From: Lycocorax pyrrhopterus obiensis
Taxonomy: Eukaryota; Chordata; Aves; Passeriformes; Paradisaeidae
Direction: 5' to 3'
Length of the DNA: 64,000 nt
NCBI GenBank assembly: GCA_014706295.1
Contig: JACSVZ010000002.1
Span: 111,178,930 to 111,242,929, forward strand
The translations under genes and the position numbers were made by a program. Shown one piece after another: positions 27,261 through 41,500 of the stretch. The notes beneath the pieces were generated by a model. That model saw only the letters and a program-made list of their open reading frames with translations, did not search any database and was not told the origin of the DNA. How positions within the stretch are numbered: position 1 is the first letter of the stretch; each line of letters begins with the position of its first letter.

Positions 27261-27298
27261 TCATATATATACATATTTATATAAATATATATTTTTTT
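27261..27298. repeat. AT-rich (TA)n-like tract
   Basis: Interrupted TA dinucleotides (CATATATATACATATTTATA and onwards) end in a T-run. Confidence 0.85.
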
Positions 27299-28358
27299 CC
27301 AAATGTCTAATTTACATTTGGTATTGCAGACTGTAAGAAACAAGGACTTTCTCTATCAGACTTCATTCTTTCAATAACATCACTTAGAAAGAATACTACA
27401 ACAAATACTTACCTGGCAAATACCTGACAAATCAAAATAAAATAAGTTCAAGTCCAAATTCAGAATTTTTCTGCAGTTCTTTCAGACTGGAGTGTACAAT
27501 TCATATGCAGGAATGGACTTGCTGTCCTTTGGATTGGAAAATGTTGGTATCTGATTGAAGAGGCTCTGAATGACAAGCTGAACACATCCCTGTGTATCTG
27601 GGCTGCATTCCAGTTTTTTGACAATATAAGTGCTTTTCACTTAAGCTAGCAATACCTCCACAGAATGTGTAGCTGGACTGTTTGAAAAACATCCTTTATA
27701 TGGTTCTGACACATATTCCTGCCTCTTGAATCCATTGCTATTGCCTTCTTAAATCCATTGCCATTACCTCCTTAAACCTCTGATTCAATTTCCTTTTTTA
27801 GTATTATACTTACGATTATGAAGCAGTGACAGGCATATCTCCAAATACTCAGAGGTCAGCTTCAGTTCAAATAAGCATCCAAAAGGGTAGATATTAATCT
27901 GAAGGAGCCAGGTACACATTTAAGGCAGTTTTGCAACCCATTCCCCTTACTGCTTATCATGTTCTTGGTAGTAGAAATAAATTTCAGGGCTTAAAACTAA
28001 ATTGCAGAGGCTTATTTTATTTTAGGACATAACAGTCAAAGTGGAAACTAAAAATCCAGGTCACCTTGCATAGAAAATGTGCTGAGATTTTTTTTTTTCC
28101 TCTTCCTTTCTTCCACTTGTTTGTGGACTAAACTATCCTGGGATATCTGTTGAAGTCTTCCTGCTGATATGAAACTAGGAGAAGCAAAGCTAAACAAATT
28201 GGTTTATTACTGTAGGGCCAAAGATATAGATAAAGTAGCATAAAGGAAAAGATCTAGCCATGTCTTGAAAATTAATGACAAGTATTTAAAATTGCCCGAA
28301 ATACTGAAAAAGTCTCTTCCAGAACAAAACATGGGAAATGTTTTAGAATTTCTTTTTC

Positions 28359-28376
28359 CTTGTCATAAATGACAAG
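28359..28376. repeat. Short perfect hairpin
   Basis: CTTGTCAT at 28359-28366 and ATGACAAG at 28369-28376 are perfect inverse complements separated by AA, flanked by T-rich sequence on the left and A-rich on the right, which lengthens the potential stem imperfectly. Confidence 0.8.
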
Positions 28377-29659
28377 AAAAAATCAAAGACATAAAATGAA
28401 AAAAAAAAAAATTCTTCAGCAGAAAATCTGCCAGAAGATTTGTTTAGGCCAGATAAATTAAAAAATATTTCTGTTGGAAATTCTGCAGGAAATTGAGTTT
28501 TAAATCAACAGGTAACTTTTATGATGTTTCTCCTCCAGTATTTATTTTCATATGTGTTTGGTAGATACTGTGCTGCTAGCATAAATGTATAAACTGTAGT
28601 TTTTATGTGTATTTCCTCTGAAATTAATTACTAAATATTTGTGAAGGCCATTTAACAAATGTGAAATGTTGGGTTTGGTATGTAAGCATTTCTAAATTCC
28701 TTTTAGGAAAGGAATCTTTAGGCCAGATCTTTTACACAGCCTGTATGGACAATGTGTTGTAAGTCAGGGTATAATTTTTAAGTGGCTTTTTTTCACTGCC
28801 TTGTTGCTAATAATGATCAGAGTGTGACCATACTCTTGGGAGAAGCAGTCTGCTTTAAGGGCTCTGCCAGCCTATGCTGCTCTCTGATAGTGACCTGAAG
28901 CAGAAAGTTCAGCACAGATTGGTGTGGCAAAGCAAAGGGAGATCAGTTTTCAGCCCCTCTTGTAATTGTATTAGTTCAGGAACTGTAGGCAGTTCCAAGG
29001 ACATCAGCTCTTGCCACATCAGTGTTCTTATCTAACTCAGCTTAAAACAGTGTCGAATGAAATGACAGAGGCGGCCTTGCGCAGGTGCAACATTCACTGC
29101 GTCTGTTACTTAGGTACCACTACCTTCTTTCTTCATTGCTTATGCTTGAAGCCAAAGGTTCTTCTCCCATATGGAAACTCTTTCTTTTTCATCTCTTTAC
29201 AATGCTTCCATATGCATTCCTTAACACACCTCCTCCGCTTTGTAAAAATGTGCAACTTCAAACACTCAGTTTTCTTCCCGTCTTTGCAATAGGAGCCCAA
29301 CTCTATAAATAAGGTGATGTTCTTGGCAATTTGGGCTCAGTCAAGGCGTATTGGCCTAACAAACTGTTACCAGCTGAGCTCTGCTTCCCTCTGCATGTCT
29401 GCTGTGAGGTGTTGCGCTGCAGTGCAACACATTTGAGCACAAGGGGATGCCTTGCATGGCCTTGCACATGGCCCAGCAGCTCAGCCGATGTGCTGCATGT
29501 GTCTTTTTGCTGTAAGACGGGAGTAGGGCTCAGCCCTCTGCCAATGACGTGGAGAAGGCTTGAAGGGAAACATTTTAGCACAGCCTCACATGAAATCTCT
29601 TAAAAATTGGTATCAGGGACAAAAGCTAATATCAGCCTTAGCTCTGCATTCCCAAACCT

Positions 29660-29682
29660 CACACACACATACACACACACAT
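29660..29682. repeat. (CA)n microsatellite, interrupted
   Basis: CACACACACATACACACACACA has a single T interruption. Confidence 0.9.
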
Positions 29683-31480
29683 GCACGTCATAAAGGCTCT
29701 TCAAATGTAAGAGAGGGCAGGGCTATAGGCTAGACAGCTGATCAGAATAATTTTTCTGGGGCCTTGTGAATAAAAAATGTTGATGTGCATAGAAATTTAC
29801 ATGAAAGTATATATACAGGTTGTCTTCCCTAATTTCCAGCTGTGGAACGTGAACTCATATCTTTGTTTGACTCACTTTATGGAATACTTTGAAGGGGGTG
29901 GGTGAGAGCAGCAAGAAATAGGTTTCAACAGACAAAAATGAAACAATTGAATTCCAGTCTTTGTTCTCAAGGTCTTCTTTTGAAATTACCTAATGAAACT
30001 CAACTACATTATTCTCCTTTAAATGGTTGTTAATGCTGCTCTCAGGTAGGAGAGGGAAGGAGGTAGTATAATTGAAGATTTAATTTTGAACTGTAATGTA
30101 AACTAGCTTTCATAAAACCCAACAACAAGAAAGTGGTTCATTACATTTTAGAATGTCTGATGTAAATAAGGTCCCTCAGTGTGTGTGATCAATCTTTCCA
30201 AGGGCCAAAATATTTTGCTGTTCCCAAGCTTGATTTGCTTGATCAGGCTGAATAAGCTCAGCTCACATGCATTTAGAAACTGACTTGAATTTTAATTTTA
30301 TTCTATGTCTAATTGTGCCTGCTGTGGTTGCCTCTAATTCCTGCAAGTAGCCCCTCACCTTTTGCAGAAAGACTCTGGAGATTTTATAAGGTTATTGACC
30401 AAACCAGAAATGTGCAATCAAGTAAGGCAGACTTACTATACCCAGTGTATGAGAGGCAGAATTTCTACTCTTGCCAGTTGTCCAGGGAGGGGGAAAGGCA
30501 TGTTGCAAACTTTGCTACAGGAGAAAGGCATTTTATAAGTGTTAGCCCCTTTATCTGACCATAGTTATTTACAATCCACGTTGTTCAACTTCCATTGTCA
30601 CTTACTGCTTTCTTCGCAACTCCAAAGAGAGAGGAGGCATCTTAGTGTGTAAGGAAGTTCCAAGGACATAACCGCTCTTCATTTTAATATTGTAGCATTT
30701 CATGTATATGAGTGGGAATTTTTCAGTGGTACTTGAAAACTTGACTTCTGTGATCTGTTTATTTTGTCTGTGCATGCCAATCAGTTTCTCTCTCATCCTG
30801 TTAAAAAAAAACAAGAAAAGACACCTTAATATCAGAAAAATGGTGCAAGGTGACTGTTGACCAGAGATTTGACTGACCTCAGTGTGAGTTCAATGCATGG
30901 AGCTCTTCATTTTTTTCTTCTTCTTACCTAGTTTAAAAAGAATAAAAGCAACGTCAGAGCCAATTTCACAGTCATGGCTGAGTTATACACATTTGCTCCT
31001 GGCATCCAAGGAAAAACAATTTCCAAAGTTTGAGTGTTGAGGATGGAGCAGAAGTGACAGAACAGTTTGTCAGTGGAGAACATTATAAAGAGCTATTTAA
31101 AGATTGTCCTCGACCTTTCCACCTCTTTTAAAGCCTCCTGAGAGAGAGTTAAACTTCTCTTTTGCCAATGGCCTACTGTTAGTTCCATATTTGTGTTTGT
31201 TCTCTCCAGGCTATGGATATAAGAGCACATTATGGGAAGATCTTCCAAATCCTCTTTTAAATTCTTGTCTGAGAAAGAGCCCTCAGATTCAGCCAGGTCA
31301 ACCTTGACACTTAAAGTTCAGAGAAATACTTTTCTTTTCTTGATCTCCTCTTAAGCCGACTTTTTACAGATGGTGGATTGAAATCTGACCTCTGTGAAGA
31401 CCGAGAAAGTTTTATTATTGGCACTGACAAGTCCAAGGTTTTAAATACTTTTTATATGTGAATTTTCTTCTGAGATACAT

Positions 31481-31540
31481 ATGTATATATATCTATAACT
31501 ACATCTATATCTATGTCTATCTATCTATGTATCTATGTAA
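31481..31540. repeat. (CTAT)n / TATCTA degenerate tetranucleotide repeat
   Basis: About 60 bases of ATCT/CTAT-type units with scattered substitutions follow a short GTATATATAT run; it looks like an ageing microsatellite. Confidence 0.85.
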
Positions 31541-32417
31541 ATACTTATACTGGTAAAATACTTGTAAGGTTAAGTTTTTAGATTGTTTGTAAGCAGATTT
31601 CTCATATTAAAAAAATGCTCTACCAATAGGAATTTTGTCCATTGATGAAGTGTTACAGAGAGTGCTATTTTCAACATAACCTTTAGAGAAAATTAAATAT
31701 GGGTGGTACTTTCATGTGCCAACTTTTTCAGTGCTCACCCTTTCATGTATAATACCCTGAAAGATAGTACAAGTAGGTGCTACCACAAAGGCACTGTTAA
31801 TGGCTGAAAAATCTTTTATTATATCTTGAAGAATCCTACAGAATTCCTGATCTTTAGTCATAAATGTAAAATACAGAAATGGATCAAGAACTAAGTTACT
31901 ACAGGGAGTTGTAGTCTTTGATTTATTTTCTCTTATTATTAGCTCAGCATCCTCATTTGAAAAGGAAGATAAAAAAGTTAGGACTGGGTTCATGTAGCTG
32001 CTGGTACTCACATCTGGCTAGTTTGGAGGTGTCATTGTATGTGTTTCTGTGTCAAAAATGGTGTAATATGTGGAGGATCTGCTTTTTTTTCACATTCAAG
32101 TGGGGTGTTATCATTTAATGAAAAGATGGAAAGTAAGAGCACTGCTGATTTGAAGCAATTTGAAAGGAGTTTCACAAAATCATCATGAGTGAAATAGCAC
32201 CTTATTATTGAAAAATCTGCCTTTACTATTTACTACTATAACATTTGTTCTCTCGTAGTCTAAACACAGTAAATACAGTGATCACTGAAAATAGTTTTGG
32301 GTATTTGTTAACATATTTATGGTGACTATACCTTTCTGATTCAAAATACCACTGCTAACAAACCTAGGTGCTAACTGAAAAAACCCTTTCTTTTTTTCTT
32401 TATTCCTTTCTTTGAAG

Positions 32418-32552
32418 ACAAAGACAGGGGTTTGTTTGCTGCAGGATGGTAACCAGGAGCCTTTCAAAGTGCGACTGCACTTAGCCAAAGATATTTTGAT
32501 GATCCAGGAGCAGGATGTGATCTGTGTGTCTGGTGAGCCTTTCTATTCTGGT
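32418..32552 (+). CDS. SNTG1: SNTG1 coding exon 2: codons 10-54, first half of split PH1 domain
   Basis: The exon has 135 bases, exactly 45 codons, phase 0 at both ends, between acceptor TTTGAAG and donor GGT|gtaagt (32553). It encodes a segment starting TKTGVCLLQDGNQEPF and ending CVSGEPFYSG. It matches gamma-1-syntrophin nearly residue for residue; the isoleucine I recall in the human TKTGI is valine here. In syntrophins this region is the N-terminal portion of PH1, a pleckstrin-homology fold interrupted by the PDZ domain. The strong protein conservation against poorly conserved flanks supports a functional gene rather than a pseudogene. Confidence 0.97.
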
Positions 32553-35500
32553 GTAAGTAGTTTTTATTTCCTCTTTAAGATGTTCTTTACAAAGAAAAAG
32601 TGCTGTGTAGGTGCATACAAACATATGTATGCATTTACTCTCATGGACTGGCATTTCATTTTATACTGGTAACACTAAAGTGTATTTAATATGTTTCTTT
32701 TGTGAGTAAATATTAGCAATAATCGTTTAAGAAGCAGCAATAAGGTAATAAGTTATATGCATAACTGCAGTACTGTTTCTCTTCACTCACCCTTCGGTAT
32801 CAGAGCCATTGAGGAATGACACAAGCAGTGGTTTTTGCGGGGAGTACAGATACCTCAATGTTCTTATATATCTGAGTATTGTCTGTGGAGTTGATAAGAT
32901 ACTCTCGGCAGGGCTTTGTTGGTAGAGGATTTATCTTTTATCCTCTGTTGCTTGGGTTCCTTCCTATGGTAGTGGTGCCTTTTCCTGGTCTTAAGAATCA
33001 AACACAGTTACAAGGGAAAAAGGGGTTTTACTTCTGTATTTATTTTAAGGATCCTTAGGTGCACCACGTCCGGGTGGAATGCACTGCAATGCGCACCGCA
33101 ATGCACACCCCCAATAGATCGGGTATCACATTATAGGTCTTACTAATTAGCATATCTATCAAAGATTGCCCAATGAGAGGCTTGAATGAGCCCCCCCCCC
33201 CCACCAAGGGACCTTCCCCTGGATGGTTCTCTCTTAGTCTACAAAATGTGTTCTGGAGAGGACCTTGGGGTCTGGGGCACACTGATTCCTAACTACAAGG
33301 CTTCTAAGATGTTTAGTCTCCTAGCTTGACAAAATAAGTCTAATGTAGGCTAAAACACACTAAGAACACAAAAGGTTAAAAAGAGGTATATAAAAGGGGC
33401 ATAAAAGAAAAGGCAAAAAATCATCATGGCATCAGTAGCACAGCACTAGACTTCAGGAATGCTGTGAGGGTCACTGGTGTTAACAGCATATCATGTTAAC
33501 AGAGATGAAACAGTGTAATAGTGGTTTTATCTATTACTGTTTTTGCATGATGTGTCAGATTCCTTATCTAAGCATCATATTGAATTTTTTGCCGGAGAAA
33601 CTACAATATTTGGGAGATCTGTAAAATTTTATATAGAATAATATTGTAGGTTTTAGAAATATTGTAATGCAAAGTTTTTATTTAATATTAGCAGATAGGT
33701 ACAAAAATAGTAGAAAACATTTAGTATTCATTTCTATAGACATTTTTATAGATACTGAAATTATATTTTTTAGAGATATTTTTAAGATTTATGTGAAACT
33801 ATCATAAACTTTCTGGTCTCCCTTTGAGGTAAATAAAATTATCATAGAATTTTGTGTTAAATCTTGTGAGGCATAGTGCTGTGATATCTGTTTATGCAAA
33901 TGTTTTGTGAATGCTATTATGTCTGTTTTATTATTAAATTGCTGCTGTTGCCACATATTTGCATCTCTAAATACAAGTACAATAAAAAGATACAAAGAAC
34001 AAACAAAAATAAATTGGTAGAATGTTAGCAGTGCAAAAAGTGTGAAAGATTAATGAAAAAATGTATGAAATTATCCATCTCATGATTATGAATATCTCAA
34101 GGTGAATTCTTTGGAGCTTTCCTCTGAAACAAGAGGAACACACTGCCTACAGTCTCCGTAGAGTCTAGGTTTATTTGAATGACAAATCTGACATTAGCGT
34201 CTGACTGTTTCATGCTGAACTAGTGCAGTTTACTAATACAGGTCTGAGTCCTTTATATGGAATATAGATGCTCGTTTTACCAGCAGACTCCTCTGTTCCT
34301 CAAGAGACAGGACATCCAGCAGCCAGGATAGAAATAAGTTATGAGTTCAAGCTTAAGCCTTGAATTAGCAGCATACTCTGTGGCACCATTATTCCACCAG
34401 CACCATTCTGGCATTATTTAATAAAAGATTTTATCACTCAGAAATGTGACTTTCATTACTCTGCTGTAATATCTGTAATATCCTGCTGAACTTGTTATTT
34501 AAATGCCTTCATGAAATGTGTATTTTTTTTTCCCTTTTCACAGTAAGGCTTTGTCTTACAGTTTTTCTCTCCTTAGTTTTGCAAAGGCTCTGTAGAAAAT
34601 AATAGATTATTTGCTTCCCCAGTTAAACTGCCCTATATTATTTGCATATTCAACCCATAACTCATTAATTGATTGATATTAGTGTGTTGGTGCGGACTTG
34701 CTTTTTCCTGGAAGTTTCATTGTTAGACTAGTGAGTTTTGAGCACTTTACCCTGATTTCCTTTGGGATTAAGACTAGGTTTTGCAGCACTAGGTTCATTC
34801 CAACTAAAGATGATTGGCATTTCACAGACATTTAACTGTCCTTTTGTCACATGTGATTTGAATAATCTGAAATCGTGCTTTGATTGTATACTATAATCAC
34901 ACAAGTCCCACAGGCGTCCTTTTTTTTTTTTTCTGCTTTTTCTCATTTTTATTCCTGATTTATTAGGTTTAATTTTTTGTTTGTTTTTCTAAGGTTACAT
35001 TTTGTTTGGTTGATTTTGTTTTGTTCTTTCTGTCATTTTAGATAACTGACTACATCTTTCTTTTGCCTGAATTCTACAAAGCAAGGGTTTGCATTAGCAA
35101 CTGACACTGAATGCCTCAGAGAATAAACTCTTAAAGCATAAAAATAAAATTTTTAACTGAGGAACAATAGTATTGTTGAATTTTACGGACAAGTAGCTAC
35201 AGTAAAAGTAATTTTTAATCTGTTTAAATAAATAATCTTCAAATAATTTGATTATAAGATTTTGCTTTATCACTGCTGCGCTGGTATGGAACGAAAGGCT
35301 ATTACTGTGTTTCTGGTTCAGAACAGTATCTCTTCTGTTTGTTGAGTCTGAATCAATTTGCATGCTCCTCTGTGTAGGACAGACTTTAAACAGGCACTTA
35401 ACGTTCCAGCAGCATCCAGATCTGCATCCTGAGGAATAATCTAAATAAAGTCAATGGCTCCTTAGGAATGAAATACTGTTTAATGTGAATGTATGGGATA

Positions 35501-38500
35501 AGGACCTAGTTCTTAATTTAGAACACTTCCTTTTGGTGTTAAACAGTTCTAGTTTCCAAAACTAAAGAGATGCAAAGAAACCTTGTTTCTTCTTTCGTTG
35601 TATACAGTTTGAAGTAAGAAAATAAAATGCATAAAAGATTATAGGCAAAATAAACAGTGTTATACAATAAAAAAAGAGAGCATCTGTTTCTTTAGTGGGC
35701 TGAAAAAAATGATAGCCTTACTGAGGGTCCTGCAGCAATTGTACCTGCGACAATTCCATACAGCATCAACCATCATTCAAATGATCATGGAGTACAGTTG
35801 TATCCATAAGTATTAAAGAGATTATTGTGTGTGCAATAAGAAAGACTTGCTTTCCAAGAGAAAGAAATGTAGCAGGTTCAGCGTAATGCTGCTAGCAGAT
35901 ATCCGATGTAGATTTGAGCTCCAATGCAAATGGCCAAAATTGGGATGAGAACATTTTGTGAAACTCAAAGTATAGAAGGCAGTGTTGTTACTAAAAATCC
36001 TGATTATATCCTTGCCTGTAGAGAGGCTTTATATTATGGGAAGTGTATGCCCCAGTTGGAGTAGCTTGGGTAGGAAGATAAGACCAAGGTCAGGTACGCC
36101 TTTTTCTCCCAGGGCAGTTAGGAAATGCCATGAAAAGAACTGAATTAAACCATGTAGGAACCTCGTCACTATTGATGGAAGGATTACAGAATATCTTAAT
36201 ATATTCTTTAGCATATTTCTTTTATTACTTGAAATTATGCCCACAAAATTTGCTGTATGGTGTTCCGTATAACAATGTGCAGTGAGGCAACTCCCAGTCT
36301 TTTTAGACATACATGTCAATAGCCTGGACTAGCCGGGATAGCCTAATGCTGAACTTGGTAAAAATTGTGATGGGAGAGGAGATAGCCTAAGATGTGGCGT
36401 GTCTCTAAAGAAGGTCTATTCCTAGGAAAGATTTTAATACTTGCCATTCCAGAATCAATATTTTTATTTTAGAGTTAATCCTCACAATTTCTGTCACCTT
36501 TCATGAACATCTGAAATTCAAGGAAACGGATTACTGTGCTTTAGCAAGATAAGTAGTTTATCTGTCTAGGAAGCTGTGGATTTTTTCTTCTTTTCTTTAA
36601 TAAATTTTGTTTACTAATTGTACTCAGAATTTCTTTTACACATAGAGTCTATGTGCATGTGACATCCATAAGTTAAGGTTATGACAATGTACCATCTGAC
36701 AGGATGGATGATTTGAATCAGCTACTATTTTTTCTAAAAGAATGACAATAAACTGCGAGCAGCTGGCAAATTGTTAGCTACCAGGACAGTTTCCATTTTT
36801 ACAAAATTGTCTTAAATGCTCTTTTAAAGGGTCATAGATTTTACAAAGTACTGCTAACTCACCTGATGGTAATATACAGATGAGTCACATTTCTTTCAAG
36901 CAATTAATTTCTATGCTGCTGTGTATTAAATGCATTAATTAATTAAACATTAATAATTTCTTTTGGTGGTTTGATTTTTTAATTAAGGATCTTTGGGGTA
37001 AATTTGTGTGCAGATCAGTCATAATTCAATACTAATAAAAAATGAATGCATGTTTTTTGTGAATTGATAGAGCAACAGCTCTCTGAGCAGCATGGCATTT
37101 GTCCAAGCATTTAACTGAAGTTGATACAATTGTATCTAAATGTAGCCTGTGGACAATCGTTGGTTTTTCGATAAAGAAAAAACTATCAATAAACACCTTC
37201 TCCAAGGCCAGAAAGTAACACTGTCTTAAATTGTTGCACCGTAGCCAGATCTGTTTTCTGATATTGTTAACCACAAAGTCATTTTTTTTCTGTAAGCATA
37301 AGAACATATGATATCTCACTTTAAAAGTTGTCCTTATGCTGTTGTAAAATCAACTGCTGAAAGATTCATAAATATATACAAAGCCCATAAAGTATTAAAA
37401 AAATTAGTTGTTAGAGATTTTCTATTATTTTTTAGTTTTTTATGAAAAAGTCTTTTAAGTTACAAACTTTACACAATAGAATGTTCTTCTTGATTTTTTT
37501 TTCAATAATACAGTTATTATTATTTTTTAAGAATAAGTTTAAATTCAGAACACATGACTTAACGATGACATGCCTAGGAAGTCAGATGAAGTTATTACAT
37601 TTTCCTTGCTTGAATATTTAAATTTTTGAGGCTTCCTGAGAGTTAACTTTATATCTCTTACATTGAATCATTCTCTTTTCAAAATTAAGGGTTTTCTTGT
37701 CATGTATTTTAGTGTTGGTAAAACAAGTTCAATTAAGATTAGCAATTTTAATGAAGAGAAATAGAAGAAAAAAATTAAAAGCTTAAAATGGTAAATAATA
37801 GTTTTGACTTGTTTTCTCTATTGTCTTTAATTACAATTTTGATTCTGATGTGCGGTTGTATATTATAAACAGTGCCAAAATGATACTCCCTGTCTAGGAG
37901 AGAATTGCAAATATGTGCACAGATAGGTCACCTTTCAAGCACTTTCCATTCTTGTTACGTTCACAAAGCTACCAGTAAGAATCTTTGGGTTTTTTTATCT
38001 TGTTGGGATCTGTCAGCTATTCAGTGGAGTGAATCCATTTTTTCACAGAAGTCGTCAAGTATCTATCAGATGGGGGTAACTTTTTTTTCCCTGCCAATCT
38101 GGACAGCTTTAAAGTGACAACCTGACAGATGTAAATATGATTATTTAGGGAAAGCCTAAGGCAGCTTATTTTTCTGCAGCTACTTAAAAGTAAAAAGCAT
38201 AGCAATCAGCTGAGGTTAAAAATGCCATTTATAATGCCAGATTTGAAAAAAAATAATAACTTTTCCTCATTGGAAGAAGGCTTTTCCTCCACAAGAAAAA
38301 AATATTGCAAATTAGAAAAGAATTCAGAGAACCCAAAACATTGATCAGTGGCAGTCAGTGATGTGAGGCAGTAGCTGGAAACTACAGAGAATGTTTGCTA
38401 CTAAAACTAGTAGGGGTTCAGATCCTGACCATGGGTTTATAGGTTTATTTCTCTTTTTTTTCTATATTAAGAAATGCAGTACTTCTGAAATGAATCAATT

Positions 38501-41500
38501 GTATGAGTAGAAATTTTAGAAGTAGATATTTAGGTGAATGTTTCAGCTTTCAAGCATAGGCTGCAGGATGGGGAACATTTTGAAGTAAGAACAAACGAAG
38601 GGTTGAGTGCTTTTTTTATTCCAGTCCCTGTTAACAGCCTACACGACAGCGCTGTGTTTGCCATCCTCAGTCTCAGCACAGCTGCAGAGGAAGGGGGATT
38701 TCCAGTTGACCAGGCATGTTGCAGCCCTCCCTTACTGCCAACTTTCTCCAGTTGCACGAGGAACTGAAATAATGAGACAAGCTTCAAATGCCACATGATG
38801 GAAGTTGTTAGCAGATGAGCAAGTCTGCTGGCAAACCTTGTTAACACTATTAATTCAAATTGGAAATGTGAGTGACCTGTGTCCTGTGTCCTTTACACTC
38901 AGAATGAGTATAAAGCTTGCGCATGTAAATTAATCCAAAGAAATGTCACTAAGAAAGAGCAAAGCATTACCAAAAAGAGGATATAAAAACTTGACAATGT
39001 ATGCAATAATTAAATTAGATTTTAAAAAATTCTCATTATATTTTCTTATTTCAAAATGTAGTAGGATTACTAATAGCTGATAAGCTATATGAGAGTATGG
39101 CCTTGAATATATTATGGCATCAAATGTTAACAGGTTGATCTATGAAATTGCTGCCAATGTATTGATATTATCTTTATACTATTACATTTTAAAATTTATG
39201 TTCTAACATTTTCCTCCTTTATTTCCCTCTACATTTTTCCATGTCACTGTGCTGTTGTAGATTCCTCTCCACGTCTGTTCCTTTTTTCCCACCTACTGTT
39301 TTGTGCTGAAAACCTTTCAGCTTTTTATCATGTTCTTCCATATGTATAATACCTTGTTCTCTGTTCTGTCCTCTGAAAAGAGAGGTCTTGTTTTCTGTCT
39401 GTACCGAGACAAACTAATTCTTCATACCTTGAATATCCAGACTCACCAGATGAATAACTACACATTGGGAAAAAGGCTGAGAAATGGTGTATTTAAGTTT
39501 CATATGCTGTTAGTTCAGTTTTGTGGAGATTTTTGAAGTTTCTTCATCCTTTCATTCAACGTTTACTTGACTTCTTTCATAGAGACACATTAATAGATTA
39601 TTAGACCACATTAGATGACTGCTTTATATTATACAGGATAAGTAGTTTGAAAGGATTGCTAACTAATCATTATTTTTAAGTCAGTTAAGCAATTATAAAC
39701 TTCTTTTTACATCATATACCAGTCAGTAAGAAATACTTGAATTTTTACAGTGCTCCAAGATGTAACTCAAAAATAACATTAACTCTTGACTAAATATAAA
39801 TAGTTAATGTTACATAGGATTCTGTATTTTGCTTTCCTCACTATTTACTGTTGCTCTGTGCTTACATGGTCATTCTTCACTTGTGGTCTCAGACATGATG
39901 ACATTTGTGTTCCCCAGAAGATCATATGGATTTTAAGGAGAAATTTTAATAGCTCTTTAATGAAAGCCTCAAAAACATTATTTCTGTTTCACTGCATAGC
40001 TCTGAGGAAGAATTTTTTTTTTTTTTTGGCAAAACTCTTAGCTGTCCTTTCCAGTCAATGAATGTATGTGTGGACAAGGAATTTTCTGAGTTAGAGGCAT
40101 GGAAAATGCTGGCAGCATGGCAGCAGCTTTGTGTTTTTCAATAAAATGGTAACTACTCTTTTTCTGTTCCAGGAAACAGCAAGAGCACTGCTCTGAATCT
40201 TGCTTTTAAGCGTCCTAGGGGCTCTAACCTTCTCTGTGTTTGGTATAACGTAGATAAAAAATGTGAACATGGAATTACAAGCTCACAGAACACTTTGTGT
40301 AGTCTTGATAGTGAACTGTGTATCTTTTCATCTGAACCAAGTTTTATTTTGTAAACTTGGAGATGAAGTTGCTTTTGGAATTTGCAAAACCACTGCAAAT
40401 TCAATCATAGAATATCATGTGGTGCAAAAAGAGGGGAAAGCATAAAAATATTGATAGAAAATCAATGGAACATCAGTATTTTTAACCTGAACAACACAAA
40501 TAATCAATCAGGATACTTAGAGCACTTCTTCACTTGTACAAAATTTGTTGCCTTCCAGAGCTCTTGCTGTGTTTTATAAATGAATGATCGTAAATCATTT
40601 GAAGAACTTAAGGCTATTAGACCAGAGAAAAGCATTTTATTATTGTTATTGTTCATTTGAGATGCTAATTAAAGACATCAGAACAAAACAATTTGCTTCA
40701 GTTTGCTGGTTAAACTTCTTTTATGCATTAATCATTATAATAAAAATATTTTGCATTACAATATAGTGCTTTGCAGACAAAGTATATTCTGTTCACCTGG
40801 GCGTAAAATGGCACTGAAAATTAAGCTTGGTTTGGGGTTTTTGAGGGTTACATAAAATAAGGCATGTCCAAATCACAAAATAAAACTTACTTGGACAGAG
40901 GAATTTTCTGGCAAAACAATTCAAAGCAGGTATCTACCATCAAAATTCTTATTCAAGTTACTTTGAAAGTCAAAAGGGAGGGATTAATCTTTCCCAAGTT
41001 AAATTTGACCTCCTGCCTCTATATCAGGTGTTTTCAGGACTAGCTTGAGTCTGCCTTCCCTTGAGTGAAAACTAAAATGTATATTTTATTGACCCTTTTT
41101 TATGGGCACTTATGTGCGTGTTGGGCTAAGAAAGACAGCAAGGACAGAAATATTCCACAGGATAGTTTTTCTATTTGGTGTTTCAAAAACATAGCTTCAG
41201 ATTAGAATATATTCAGATGCCAGTATTTACAGTGACTACTGACATATCATGAACTACAAATTTTAATGAAGTTCCATGTTTTTCACTGAGAATATTACTT
41301 TGTTTGAGATTTGATCCTTAAGTGTGTTGTTCTTTATTCCATTCGTGGTTGATGTAACGCTAGCCAGTCCAAGCCAGTTTAGGGAAAGGTTGTTATTTTT
41401 CAATGTCATCTTAGCACAAGTGTGTTCTATTTGATTTGGGCATGTACAACAAAAAATACCAGAATATATTGACTAGAGCGTACAAGTCAAGTTTCTGTTC

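Larger units (their letters stand above)
21933..32417 (+). other. SNTG1: SNTG1 intron 1
   Basis: The intron is 10,485 bases with donor gtagga and acceptor TTCTTTGAAG. The donor departs from the usual gtaagt and the acceptor is slightly weak (TTTGAAG), but both join exons in the exact reading frame of the known protein. The intron contains the CR1 fragment near 23.1 kb, the GC-richer island at about 23.8-24.6 kb, a poly-C tract at 26506, a CA repeat at 29660 and a CTAT repeat at 31481. I see no other gene. Confidence 0.9.

Noticed and set aside
38530..38847. Open frames on both strands of the same segment (105 and 77 codons)
   Set aside because: Mutual overlap on opposite strands and unrecognisable peptides suggest mildly GC-richer intron sequence rather than genes.
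40400..40425. AATCATAGAATATCATG resembling a CR1 tail
   Set aside because: The TTGGAAGG and CTAGTCCAAC words that should follow are absent.
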